Shown in pieces: positions 1 to 5,302 of a DNA stretch of 9,684 bases; the first letter of the stretch is position 1, and the number at the start of each line of letters is the position of its first letter. Where the stretch lies: the NCBI GenBank assembly GCA_021791995.1, contig JAJYVN010000098.1, forward strand, positions 1 to 9,684, given 5' to 3'. The position numbers and the translations under genes were made by a program. The DNA is from Bacillota bacterium (GTDB lineage Bacteria; Bacillota; Sulfobacillia; RBS10-35; JAJYVN01). Under the pieces are notes generated by a model. The model saw nothing but the letters and a program-made list of their open reading frames with translations. It was not told the DNA's origin and did not search any database.

Positions 1-164
1 GCACCATCATCGTTCAGGACCTGCCACGGCAAGCATGGGAGAGCGTCCAAGCCGTGCATGGCCGATTCCTGCAATGGTGCCGAGACATGATTCACTACGA
101 ATGCATTGCGTTGGGTTGGACACCGACCATCGAGCCCTTGGTACCATATCAATTGGTTACATAA
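1..164 (+). CDS. C-terminal fragment of an unrecognised protein (5' end outside window)
   Basis: A reading frame is open from the window edge (first full codon at base 3) to a TAA at 162-164, giving the last 53 residues of a protein. The fragment is rich in Trp, Cys, His and Tyr (for example FLQWCRDMIHYECIALGW) and ends in IEPLVPYQLVT. I do not recognise the family. It does not resemble the C-terminus of threonyl-tRNA synthetase, which precedes infC in many bacteria. A second frame is also open here until about 185, so coding status is uncertain. An insertion-sequence remnant is possible but no diagnostic motif is visible. Confidence 0.35.
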   Translation, partial: TIIVQDLPRQAWESVQAVHGRFLQWCRDMIHYECIALGWTPTIEPLVPYQLVT

Positions 165-361
165 TGCACCAACTGCGAGTGTAGTACTAGGGAGTACGTA
201 GCCGAATACCTCGCGGCTCCTCGACGAGGGCTCGCGTGGCGGATGCCGTTTGGCAATGTAATTAAGGTGCTTCCTGGGACGTTCCTAAAAGTGTCAGCAG
301 ATGCGTGGGACAGTCAGCGCTTCGCTTTCCCAACCGACGGTGGGCTGAGCACTCACTCCGA
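165..361. other. Intergenic stretch, no gene seen
   Basis: No supportable gene lies between the left-edge ORF and the candidate infC promoter. Two small inverted repeats are visible. One is GTACT at 184-188 pairing with AGTAC at 193-197. The other is a symmetrical hairpin at 212-236 in which CGCG and CCTC pair with GAGG and CGCG, separated by a 3x3 internal loop of GCT opposite GCT. Neither is followed by a T-run, so they are not convincing intrinsic terminators, although the second could mark the 3' end of the upstream transcript. No tRNA is seen. Confidence 0.4.
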
Positions 362-388
362 TTGACAGCCTACTGGTGATGTGATAGT
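362..388 (+). promoter_or_regulatory. Candidate sigma-A-type promoter for the infC operon
   Basis: A perfect -35 hexamer TTGACA lies at 362-367. It is followed after 15 bp by GATAGT at 383-388, a 4/6 match to the -10 consensus, preceded by TG at 380-381, which makes an extended -10. The spacer is shorter than the usual 17 bp, and the extended -10 may compensate. Transcription would start near 395 and give a leader of roughly 155 nt before the infC start. This is a prediction from consensus only. Confidence 0.5.
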
Positions 389-440
389 TTAACGGCTGAT
401 TCAGCGAAAAACATGGTAAGTAGAAGTCATTCGCTTCTCA

Positions 441-464
441 CCCGACAACGCATTGTTCGTCGGG
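441..464 (+). promoter_or_regulatory. infC leader hairpin 1 (possible anti-antiterminator)
   Basis: CCCGAC at 441-446 pairs perfectly with GTCGGG at 459-464. AAC and GTT extend the stem inside it with one bulged C. The same CCGAC arm could instead pair with GTCGG at 496-500, which is the 5' arm of the downstream terminator hairpin. The two pairings are mutually exclusive, as expected of an attenuator. Bacillota infC operons are known to have L20-controlled attenuator leaders, but I cannot confirm a match to that Rfam family by eye. Confidence 0.4.
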
Positions 465-495
465 TTCCACAAAGGCCAAGCCTGTCGTTGGGGTG

Positions 496-524
496 GTCGG
501 CGGATGTCTTTTCGCCGGCTTTTT
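496..524 (+). terminator. Terminator-like hairpin in the infC leader (attenuator)
   Basis: GTCGGCG at 496-502 pairs with CGCCGGC at 513-519 (7 bp with one T-G wobble, 10-nt loop). TTTTT follows at 520-524. It lies 24 nt upstream of the proposed ATT start of infC and downstream of the candidate promoter, so it would act on the operon's own transcript. That position suggests premature termination control, as in the L20/IF-3 feedback leaders of Bacillota, rather than the end of an upstream gene. Confidence 0.55.
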
Positions 525-533
525 CGCGTTTGC

Positions 534-551
534 GGGGGGGACAGATACATT
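534..551 (+). promoter_or_regulatory. Ribosome binding site and ATT initiation codon of infC
   Basis: A G-rich Shine-Dalgarno-like run (GGGGGGGA, 534-541) is followed after 7 nt by ATT at 549-551, in frame with IF-3. The codons that follow (ISRDLRVNHAIRARDVRLID) align with the start of known IF-3 proteins, which begin just before the RAREVRLID motif. In-frame ATG codons at 453 and 504 would add about 30 unconserved residues, fall in the attenuator region and lack an SD. Several characterised infC genes start with AUU, through which IF-3 limits its own synthesis by rejecting non-canonical starts. Confidence 0.75.
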
Positions 552-1181
552 AGCAGGGATCTGCGCGTGAACCACGCCATCCGTGCCCGGGATGTTCGGC
601 TCATCGACGATGAAGGACAGCAGATCGGTATCCTGCCGGTTCGTGAGGCGTTGTCCATGGCGGCGGAGCGTGGGCTGGATCTTGTGGAGGTCGCTCCGAC
701 AGCGAATCCGGTGGTGTGTCGGATCATGGACTACGGCCGCTTCAAGTACGAGCAGGACAAGCGGGAGCGCGAGGCACGCAAGAAGCAGCATGTCATGGTG
801 GTCAAGGAACTGGTGATGCGGCCGAACATCGATCAGCATGACCTGGGGATCCGGATCAAACAGGCAGAGGCGTTTTTGCGTGAAGGCCACAAGGTCAAGC
901 TGACGATGCGTTTTCGCGGGCGGGAGATTGTGCACGTGAATTTGGGCATTCAAAGCTTCCGTGGCGTGGCGGATGCGCTGGCGGCCGTTGGGCAGATCGA
1001 GACACCGCCGCGGCAGGAGGGGCGCACGCTGGGGATGGTTCTTGCCCCTCGCCCAGAGATCGCGCGTGCGGCGGCGGCTCGGCATATTGGCGAACACGGC
1101 AACGCGGACGGAAGTGTTGGTTCCCGTTCGAGTGATGATGCGGAGCCGGTGGAGGCAACCGACGACGTTACGGAGGGATGA
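549..1181 (+). CDS. infC: Translation initiation factor IF-3
   Basis: IF-3 binds the 30S subunit, blocks premature 50S joining and checks start-codon/initiator-tRNA pairing. From the ATT start the protein is 210 residues. The N-terminal domain (about residues 4-75) carries the family signature INHAIRARDVRLID-like block (seen here as VNHAIRARDVRLID) and VAPTANPVVCRIMDYGRFKYEQ. A charged linker (DKREREARKKQ) joins it to the C-terminal domain (about 85-170) with KELVMRPNIDQHDL, GHKVKLTMRFRGREIVH and LAPRPE. After LAPRP there is a tail of roughly 40 residues, first Ala/Arg-rich, then Ser/Asp/Glu-rich and probably disordered; typical IF-3 proteins end near the LAP motif. It is the first gene of infC-rpmI-rplT, and its stop lies 5 nt before the rpmI start. 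An ATG-initiated form from 453 is possible but less likely. Confidence 0.96.
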   Translation: MSRDLRVNHAIRARDVRLIDDEGQQIGILPVREALSMAAERGLDLVEVAPTANPVVCRIMDYGRFKYEQDKREREARKKQHVMVVKELVMRPNIDQHDLGIRIKQAEAFLREGHKVKLTMRFRGREIVHVNLGIQSFRGVADALAAVGQIETPPRQEGRTLGMVLAPRPEIARAAAARHIGEHGNADGSVGSRSSDDAEPVEATDDVTEG

Positions 1182-1186
1182 CAGGG

Positions 1187-1384
1187 ATGCCCAAGATGAA
1201 AACGCATAGCGGCGCAAAGAAGCGTTTGCGGTTTACGGCCAACGGCCACGTGCGCCGTCCACATGCCTATCACCAACACAACTTTCGCCACAAGACGACG
1301 AAGCAGAATCGTCAGTTGCGGAAAACCGCGCTATTGCAAACGTCGGAAGAGTCTCGGGTGCGCAAGCTCCTACCGTATCTGTGA
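1187..1384 (+). CDS. rpmI: Large ribosomal subunit protein bL35
   Basis: The 65-residue basic protein begins MPKMKTHSGAKKRLRFTANG and ends KLLPYL, both hallmarks of L35, and its length is normal for the family. The ATG at 1187 is preferred over the in-frame ATG at 1178: conserved L35 proteins begin MPKMKTH, and the GGAGGG Shine-Dalgarno (1172-1177) sits 9 nt upstream of 1187 but directly abuts 1178. The gene starts 5 nt after the infC stop, so infC and rpmI are probably translationally coupled. L35 is a component of the 50S subunit. Confidence 0.97.
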   Translation: MPKMKTHSGAKKRLRFTANGHVRRPHAYHQHNFRHKTTKQNRQLRKTALLQTSEESRVRKLLPYL

Positions 1385-1400
1385 TCGACTCCGTATCTTG

Positions 1401-1448
1401 AGGGAGGTAGTTCCGACAGCGACCGGCGGCGCAACGGCGCCTGGTCGC
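1401..1448 (+). promoter_or_regulatory. Structured rpmI-rplT spacer with a strong hairpin
   Basis: The 80-nt gap between rpmI and rplT holds a large hairpin. GCGACC (1419-1424) pairs with GGTCGC (1443-1448), then after a small internal loop GGCGC (1428-1432) pairs with GCGCC (1437-1441), with an AACG loop. There is no U-tract, so it is not a classical terminator. A Shine-Dalgarno-like GGGAGG at 1401-1406 has no start codon at a usable distance, and rplT has its own GGGGA about 5 nt upstream of its ATG. The element could be an L20 translational operator, an RNA-processing site or a stability element; which one is inference. Confidence 0.5.
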
Positions 1449-1464
1449 TTGGTCGGGGAATGCA

Positions 1465-1818
1465 ATGCCTAGGGTAAAGCGTGGCACGGCCGCACACAGG
1501 AGACGCAAGAGGGTTCTGAAGCTGGCTCGTGGGTACTGGGGTGGAAGGCATCGGCTCTATCGGACGGCGAGCGATGCGGTCATGCATGCCCTCGCGTACT
1601 CCTATCGCGATCGGCGGGCACGGAAGCGTGACTTTCGGAAGTTGTGGATCGTGCGCATCAACGCGGCGGCGCGGTTGAGTGGTCTCTCGTACAGTCGGTT
1701 CATGAGCGGGCTGAAGCGGGCCGGCGTCACGATCAATCGCAAGATGTTGGCGGACATGGCGGTGCACGACGCGAACGGTTTCCGTGAACTGGTGGATGTG
1801 GCCCGTCAGGCGCGTTAA
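1465..1818 (+). CDS. rplT: Large ribosomal subunit protein bL20
   Basis: The product has 117 residues, normal for L20, and starts MPRVKRGTAAHRRRKRVLKL. The conserved blocks ARGYWGGRHRLYRTA, YRDRRARKRDFRKLWI.RINAA and the C-terminal NRKMLADMAVHD are all present. L20 is needed for early 50S assembly by binding 23S rRNA, and in several bacteria it also represses its own operon. It follows rpmI after a structured 80-nt spacer and is followed by an intrinsic terminator. A GGGGA sequence 5 nt before the ATG serves as the ribosome binding site. Confidence 0.98.
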   Translation: MPRVKRGTAAHRRRKRVLKLARGYWGGRHRLYRTASDAVMHALAYSYRDRRARKRDFRKLWIVRINAAARLSGLSYSRFMSGLKRAGVTINRKMLADMAVHDANGFRELVDVARQAR

Positions 1819-1838
1819 TGGCGATTGTTGCGAGCGTT

Positions 1839-1864
1839 GGGATCCGGGGAACCGGGTCCCTTTT
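1839..1864 (+). terminator. Intrinsic terminator after rplT
   Basis: GGGATCCGG (1839-1847) pairs with CCGGGTCCC (1852-1860) over 9 bp with one G-T wobble, capped by a GGAA tetraloop (GNRA type) and followed by TTTT (1861-1864). It begins 20 nt after the rplT stop and ends 27 nt before the methyltransferase ATG. It would therefore end the ribosomal operon and allow only read-through expression of the next gene, unless that gene has its own promoter. The T-run is short, so termination may be partial. Confidence 0.75.
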
Positions 1865-1891
1865 GCTTGGGCGAAGAAGGCTGTGAACGCA

Positions 1892-2713
1892 ATGGTGATT
1901 GAGAGCCCTCGCAACGCCTTAGTCCGGCAGGTTGGCCTTTTGCGTACCGCCCGGGAACGGAGGATGCGTCGTGCGGTGTTGGTCGACGTGCCGCATTTGG
2001 TGGAGGAAGGAATCGCGGCTGGATGGCGGCTCCGGACCGTGCTTTCCACTGCGGCGTTTGCCAACAGTGGAAAAGGGGCGGAACTCCTGGTCCGGACGGA
2101 GGGCATGTTCATTCGCTCGCCCGAGTGGCCGTTTCCGGCGGAAACCGTTGTCGTTTCCGAGCGCGTCCTGGGGTCGATCGGGACGACGGAGGCACCGCAG
2201 GGAATCCTGGCGGTCTTCGCACTTCCACCTCTCGCAGTGAGGAACGAGACCCGTTACGTGCTGGCCTTGGATCGACTCCAGGATCCGGGCAACGTGGGCG
2301 CGCTGTTGCGAGCGGCGTTGGCTCTCTGTGGTGCCTCCGTGTCCGTCTTAGCCGCTGCGCAAGGGGCAGACCCCTACGGTCCCAAGGCGCTACGTGCTTC
2401 GGCCGGGGCTTCCTTTCACCTTCGGCCTGCCGTAGTGGACAACCTTATGGATGAAATACGGGGATCCGCCCATCGTGTGGACTGGTGGTCGCTTATGCCG
2501 ACTGGTGGCGTTCCGCTGGCACCGGGGCTCGCGACGGGTCGCCCGGTGGGACTGATCGTTGGGAACGAGGGCCGAGGCGTCTCCCCGCAACTGTTGGAGG
2601 TGTCCCGGCCGCTCACGATTCCACTACCAGGCCCCGTGGAATCCCTCAATGCGTCGATTGCGGGTGCACTGGCCCTGTATGTGTTGTGCCGTCAATGCAT
2701 GGCGATAACGTAG
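1892..2713 (+). CDS. SPOUT (TrmH/SpoU-family) RNA 2'-O-ribose methyltransferase, YsgA-like
   Basis: The 273-residue protein has the two-part layout of TrmH-family enzymes. An N-terminal substrate-binding domain (about 1-105) is followed by a knotted SAM-binding SPOUT domain with three motifs: motif 1 LDRLQDPGNVGALLRAA (127-142, with the conserved Asn and Arg), motif 2 GLIVGNEGRGVS (220-231) and motif 3 LTIPLPGPVESLNASIAGAL (241-260). The KALRASAGASF block near 165-175 is also typical. It should transfer a methyl group from SAM to a ribose 2'-OH in rRNA or tRNA. In Bacillus subtilis the homologue next to pheST is YsgA/RlmP, which modifies the 23S A-loop; the same substrate here is an inference from family and neighbourhood. 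The ATG at 1892 is chosen because the preceding in-frame codons overlap rplT and the terminator; AAGAAGG lies about 11 nt upstream. Its 3' end overlaps the opposing glucoamylase gene by 22 bp. Confidence 0.92.
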   Translation: MVIESPRNALVRQVGLLRTARERRMRRAVLVDVPHLVEEGIAAGWRLRTVLSTAAFANSGKGAELLVRTEGMFIRSPEWPFPAETVVVSERVLGSIGTTEAPQGILAVFALPPLAVRNETRYVLALDRLQDPGNVGALLRAALALCGASVSVLAAAQGADPYGPKALRASAGASFHLRPAVVDNLMDEIRGSAHRVDWWSLMPTGGVPLAPGLATGRPVGLIVGNEGRGVSPQLLEVSRPLTIPLPGPVESLNASIAGALALYVLCRQCMAIT

Positions 2714-5205
2714 TTGGTACCCTCCCATGCTCCGGGATCATTCCAATAGAAGGTAAACTCCAAGGAGCCGCCCGCCTTGCAGGTACCCGGTGGGAAGTCG
2801 TAAATCCAGACGCCGTGGCCCATAGGCTTCATGGGCTCGTGCTGGGCGTTGCGCCAACCATCACGGGTCCAATGCAATGCGGCGGCGTCGTACACCTCGA
2901 TGCGAACCACCCCGTCTTTAGATGCTGTGCGCAGTTTGTGGTTGCGCTTCCAGATGACCAGGTCCGGCACCGCTGAGGAGCGCTCGTTCGATGTGTATCG
3001 CGCACGCACTGGCGGAGGGCAGTCGAAGACCGCACCATCGATCTGGCTGCGCAGTAGTTTGACGTATTCGGCGTGGGCCCACACCAGTGGGGCGGCCGAT
3101 CCGGTGGGACGACCAAGATAAAGGTCTTTATCCGGAAGGTCTTGGGTGTCCCAAACCTGTTCGGGGATCATTCCTCCTTCGGTTGCGAATTGCTCCATGG
3201 CGCAGACCAGCGGGTGGGGGCTGTGGCCGACCGCCAGTTCATAGTGGCCCCGTTCCCCTGTCAGAAGTGGCCAGGCTCGACCGACGCCGGTTCCGTCGTA
3301 GCCGCTACCGTCGTCCTTCTGCCCATACCCGTCATGGGTGTATCGGTGCCAGCACGGTCCATAGGGTGTTTCCACCTTGCACGTTGCATCATAGGCGGCC
3401 ACGCTTTTGACGATGTGTTTGTCATCCGCCTTGCGGATACCGTAGCGGACAAGTTCGAGAAAGCCACCATCAATCACCGCACACTCTTCGAAGCTGCCAA
3501 CGCCGGGAGGAAGGTTGGCCACTGGAAGAAAGACGCGCCCCACATCGTTCGGACTGTTGGGCAGAACGCTTGCGATCCGCTCATAATACTCCGATTGTCC
3601 CTGGACGCTGCCGTAGTGGGTATAGGTCCACTCCTCCAGGTGATCCGCCCAATAGTCGGCGACACTGAGGAAATAGGCTGCTGCGTCCGGATCCTTTTCC
3701 TCGGTGGCGAATTCCGCAGCACAGACCAGTGCAGCGATCGCAGCGGCCAGGGTGGAAGGGGAGTAGCCGCTGTTCTCTTCCCAGCGCTCCTGTTGCGTCA
3801 CGGGCCCCACCCGCGCGATGCGGCAGGCGGCCGGTGCGATCAGGGACGGGTAGGGGTTCCATTTGCCTAGGGCATCGGCGTGGCGTAACTGCCAGGCCAA
3901 TAGGACCGGGAAGGCGATTTCATCCAATTGTAGACCATGCCAGTATGGTTCGCCAAACACCCAAAAGTTCTGGGGCCAAGAGCCGTCCTCTCGTTGTGTT
4001 TTGGCCAGGTAATGCAACGTGGAGAGTGCACCCTCCGCGTCGCCGGCGGCAAGGCGAGCGGTAGCGGCATGGTAGAGGTCACGTGGCCAGACGAGGTGAT
4101 ACCCTGCGCGGTTCTTCTCGCCAGCGGAGTCCCCCCAGGGAATCGCAAGCGATGCGGTATGGGCACCCGGGTTCTCTCGATCTTCGTGGGCTGCGATGAC
4201 CATGGCGGATAGGTAGTAGAGTGTGCCTGCATCGCCAGCCGCGCGCGAGAGATCGATCAGCCCATCGCAATACTGGTGCCAGCCGTCGGCATAGCGGTTG
4301 CGGAGTGTCTCGAAATCTGCGTCACAGGAGGCGATGGCGGTTGCGACCGCGTCCTGCGCCGACTGGCCAAAACCTAAGGCGACGGTGAATGGCTCGGAAG
4401 GATCCCCGCCGACCCGGCCGCAGAGTGCGACATTCCCACAGGTTGCCGAGGCAAAGTGATTGGTGAGTCGGCCGGTGTTTCGCAGGTCCGTCCAGCCATC
4501 CGAGGATCCGACGTAGCCGGCCGATGCCTCTTCGAAGGGGAGCGATGCAACGAGTGCTACAAAGGTGTCGTGGCGATTCGCCACAAGGACCAGACGGTTA
4601 TTCACCTGCTTAAGGCACGCATCATTCTCCCACCCTCGGTCGGCAACGTGGGGCGCAAAGAGCAGATAGGGACGGAGCCCTTGCGGTGCATGCGGACCAT
4701 CGGCGGTATGGATGCGCACCTGCATGACGAGGGCTGGCCGGTCCGGGTCGGTGAGCACCTGCTTGTCGATGATGAAGCGCCCGTCCCATGCTCGGTTAGA
4801 GATCTGCCACATCAACGCCCTCGGATCCGCCAGTTGGACGTTACTCTTCGTGCTCTTGCTCTCTTCATAAAAGTCTTCTGCCTTGTCTCCTACCAAAAGG
4901 AATTGAAGATCCCGCGTGTTGGCGAGATCGACGCGTGGGTAGTAGACCTCGGTGATAATCCCGTTGGCTACGGTAAACCAAACGGGGCTGCGGTCGGTAC
5001 GCGCTGTGCCGATGGCCTGCTTCTTGCCGGTCGTCCAGAAGGGCGGAGTTCCAGGAGCTCCGTATGCTCGCGGTCCTTCCAGCGGGAGGACGGCGATGGC
5101 TGGGCGATGCGTTTGGGTCTCCGGGTTGGCTTCTCCGAACGGTCCTGGCGATGCCACGATGCCCGGTGTTTTCGATGGCTCACCCGTTCCATTCTTCGTT
5201 GTCAT
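2692..5205 (-). CDS. Glycoside hydrolase family 15 glucoamylase (glucan 1,4-alpha-glucosidase)
   Basis: The 837-residue enzyme should release glucose from the non-reducing ends of alpha-glucans (EC 3.2.1.3). A low-complexity Pro/Gly-rich leader (1-45) precedes a beta-sandwich N-terminal domain (about 48-310, starting AYGAPGTPPFWTTGKKQAIGTA) of the glucodextranase-N type. The (alpha/alpha)6 catalytic domain (about 325-722) has the -1 subsite motif LVWPRDLY (371-378), GSWPQNFW (408-415), the general-acid block ERWEENSGYSPST with Glu476 the likely acid, and PLVWAHAEY with Glu713 the likely base. A Trp-rich C-terminal module (about 740-837) resembles a beta-sandwich glucan-binding domain. No signal peptide or membrane segment is visible, so it probably acts on cytoplasmic glycogen or maltodextrin. 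The ATG at 5205 is the only ATG before the conserved region, and an in-frame stop lies upstream; the SD is poor. It follows pheT by 97 bp on the same strand. A related specificity such as glucodextranase cannot be excluded. Confidence 0.93.
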   Translation of the reverse strand: MTTKNGTGEPSKTPGIVASPGPFGEANPETQTHRPAIAVLPLEGPRAYGAPGTPPFWTTGKKQAIGTARTDRSPVWFTVANGIITEVYYPRVDLANTRDLQFLLVGDKAEDFYEESKSTKSNVQLADPRALMWQISNRAWDGRFIIDKQVLTDPDRPALVMQVRIHTADGPHAPQGLRPYLLFAPHVADRGWENDACLKQVNNRLVLVANRHDTFVALVASLPFEEASAGYVGSSDGWTDLRNTGRLTNHFASATCGNVALCGRVGGDPSEPFTVALGFGQSAQDAVATAIASCDADFETLRNRYADGWHQYCDGLIDLSRAAGDAGTLYYLSAMVIAAHEDRENPGAHTASLAIPWGDSAGEKNRAGYHLVWPRDLYHAATARLAAGDAEGALSTLHYLAKTQREDGSWPQNFWVFGEPYWHGLQLDEIAFPVLLAWQLRHADALGKWNPYPSLIAPAACRIARVGPVTQQERWEENSGYSPSTLAAAIAALVCAAEFATEEKDPDAAAYFLSVADYWADHLEEWTYTHYGSVQGQSEYYERIASVLPNSPNDVGRVFLPVANLPPGVGSFEECAVIDGGFLELVRYGIRKADDKHIVKSVAAYDATCKVETPYGPCWHRYTHDGYGQKDDGSGYDGTGVGRAWPLLTGERGHYELAVGHSPHPLVCAMEQFATEGGMIPEQVWDTQDLPDKDLYLGRPTGSAAPLVWAHAEYVKLLRSQIDGAVFDCPPPVRARYTSNERSSAVPDLVIWKRNHKLRTASKDGVVRIEVYDAAALHWTRDGWRNAQHEPMKPMGHGVWIYDFPPGTCKAGGSLEFTFYWNDPGAWEGTNYVIAMH

Positions 5206-5302
5206 TTCAAGCGCCGCGCGCGCCCCTTGCGCTTGCGGCTTCCCTCCCCAGTAAAAGTGTGGAGTCTGCGCGATCCGGACGGACGCACCAACCTAATGTG
5301 GC

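Noticed and set aside
212..236. GC-rich hairpin as an intrinsic terminator
   Set aside because: The stem is interrupted by a 3x3 internal loop and there is no T-run after it on either strand.
453..548. ATG at 453 as the infC start
   Set aside because: The extra 32 residues are not conserved in IF-3, the codons overlap the leader hairpins, and the SD-ATT pair at 534-551 fits better.
438..1217. Long - strand ORF of 259 codons antisense to infC
   Set aside because: It is the shadow of infC in GC-rich sequence. The translation is rich in Arg, His and Pro with no recognisable motif, whereas infC on the other strand is unambiguous.
1312..2112. - strand ORF of 266 codons across rpmI, rplT and the methyltransferase
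   Set aside because: It spans three well-supported genes and the terminator, shows no domain signature, and is explained by codon bias on the coding strand.
3073..3870. + strand ORF of 265 codons inside the glucoamylase gene
   Set aside because: It is antisense to the conserved GH15 catalytic domain and has no family-like motif.
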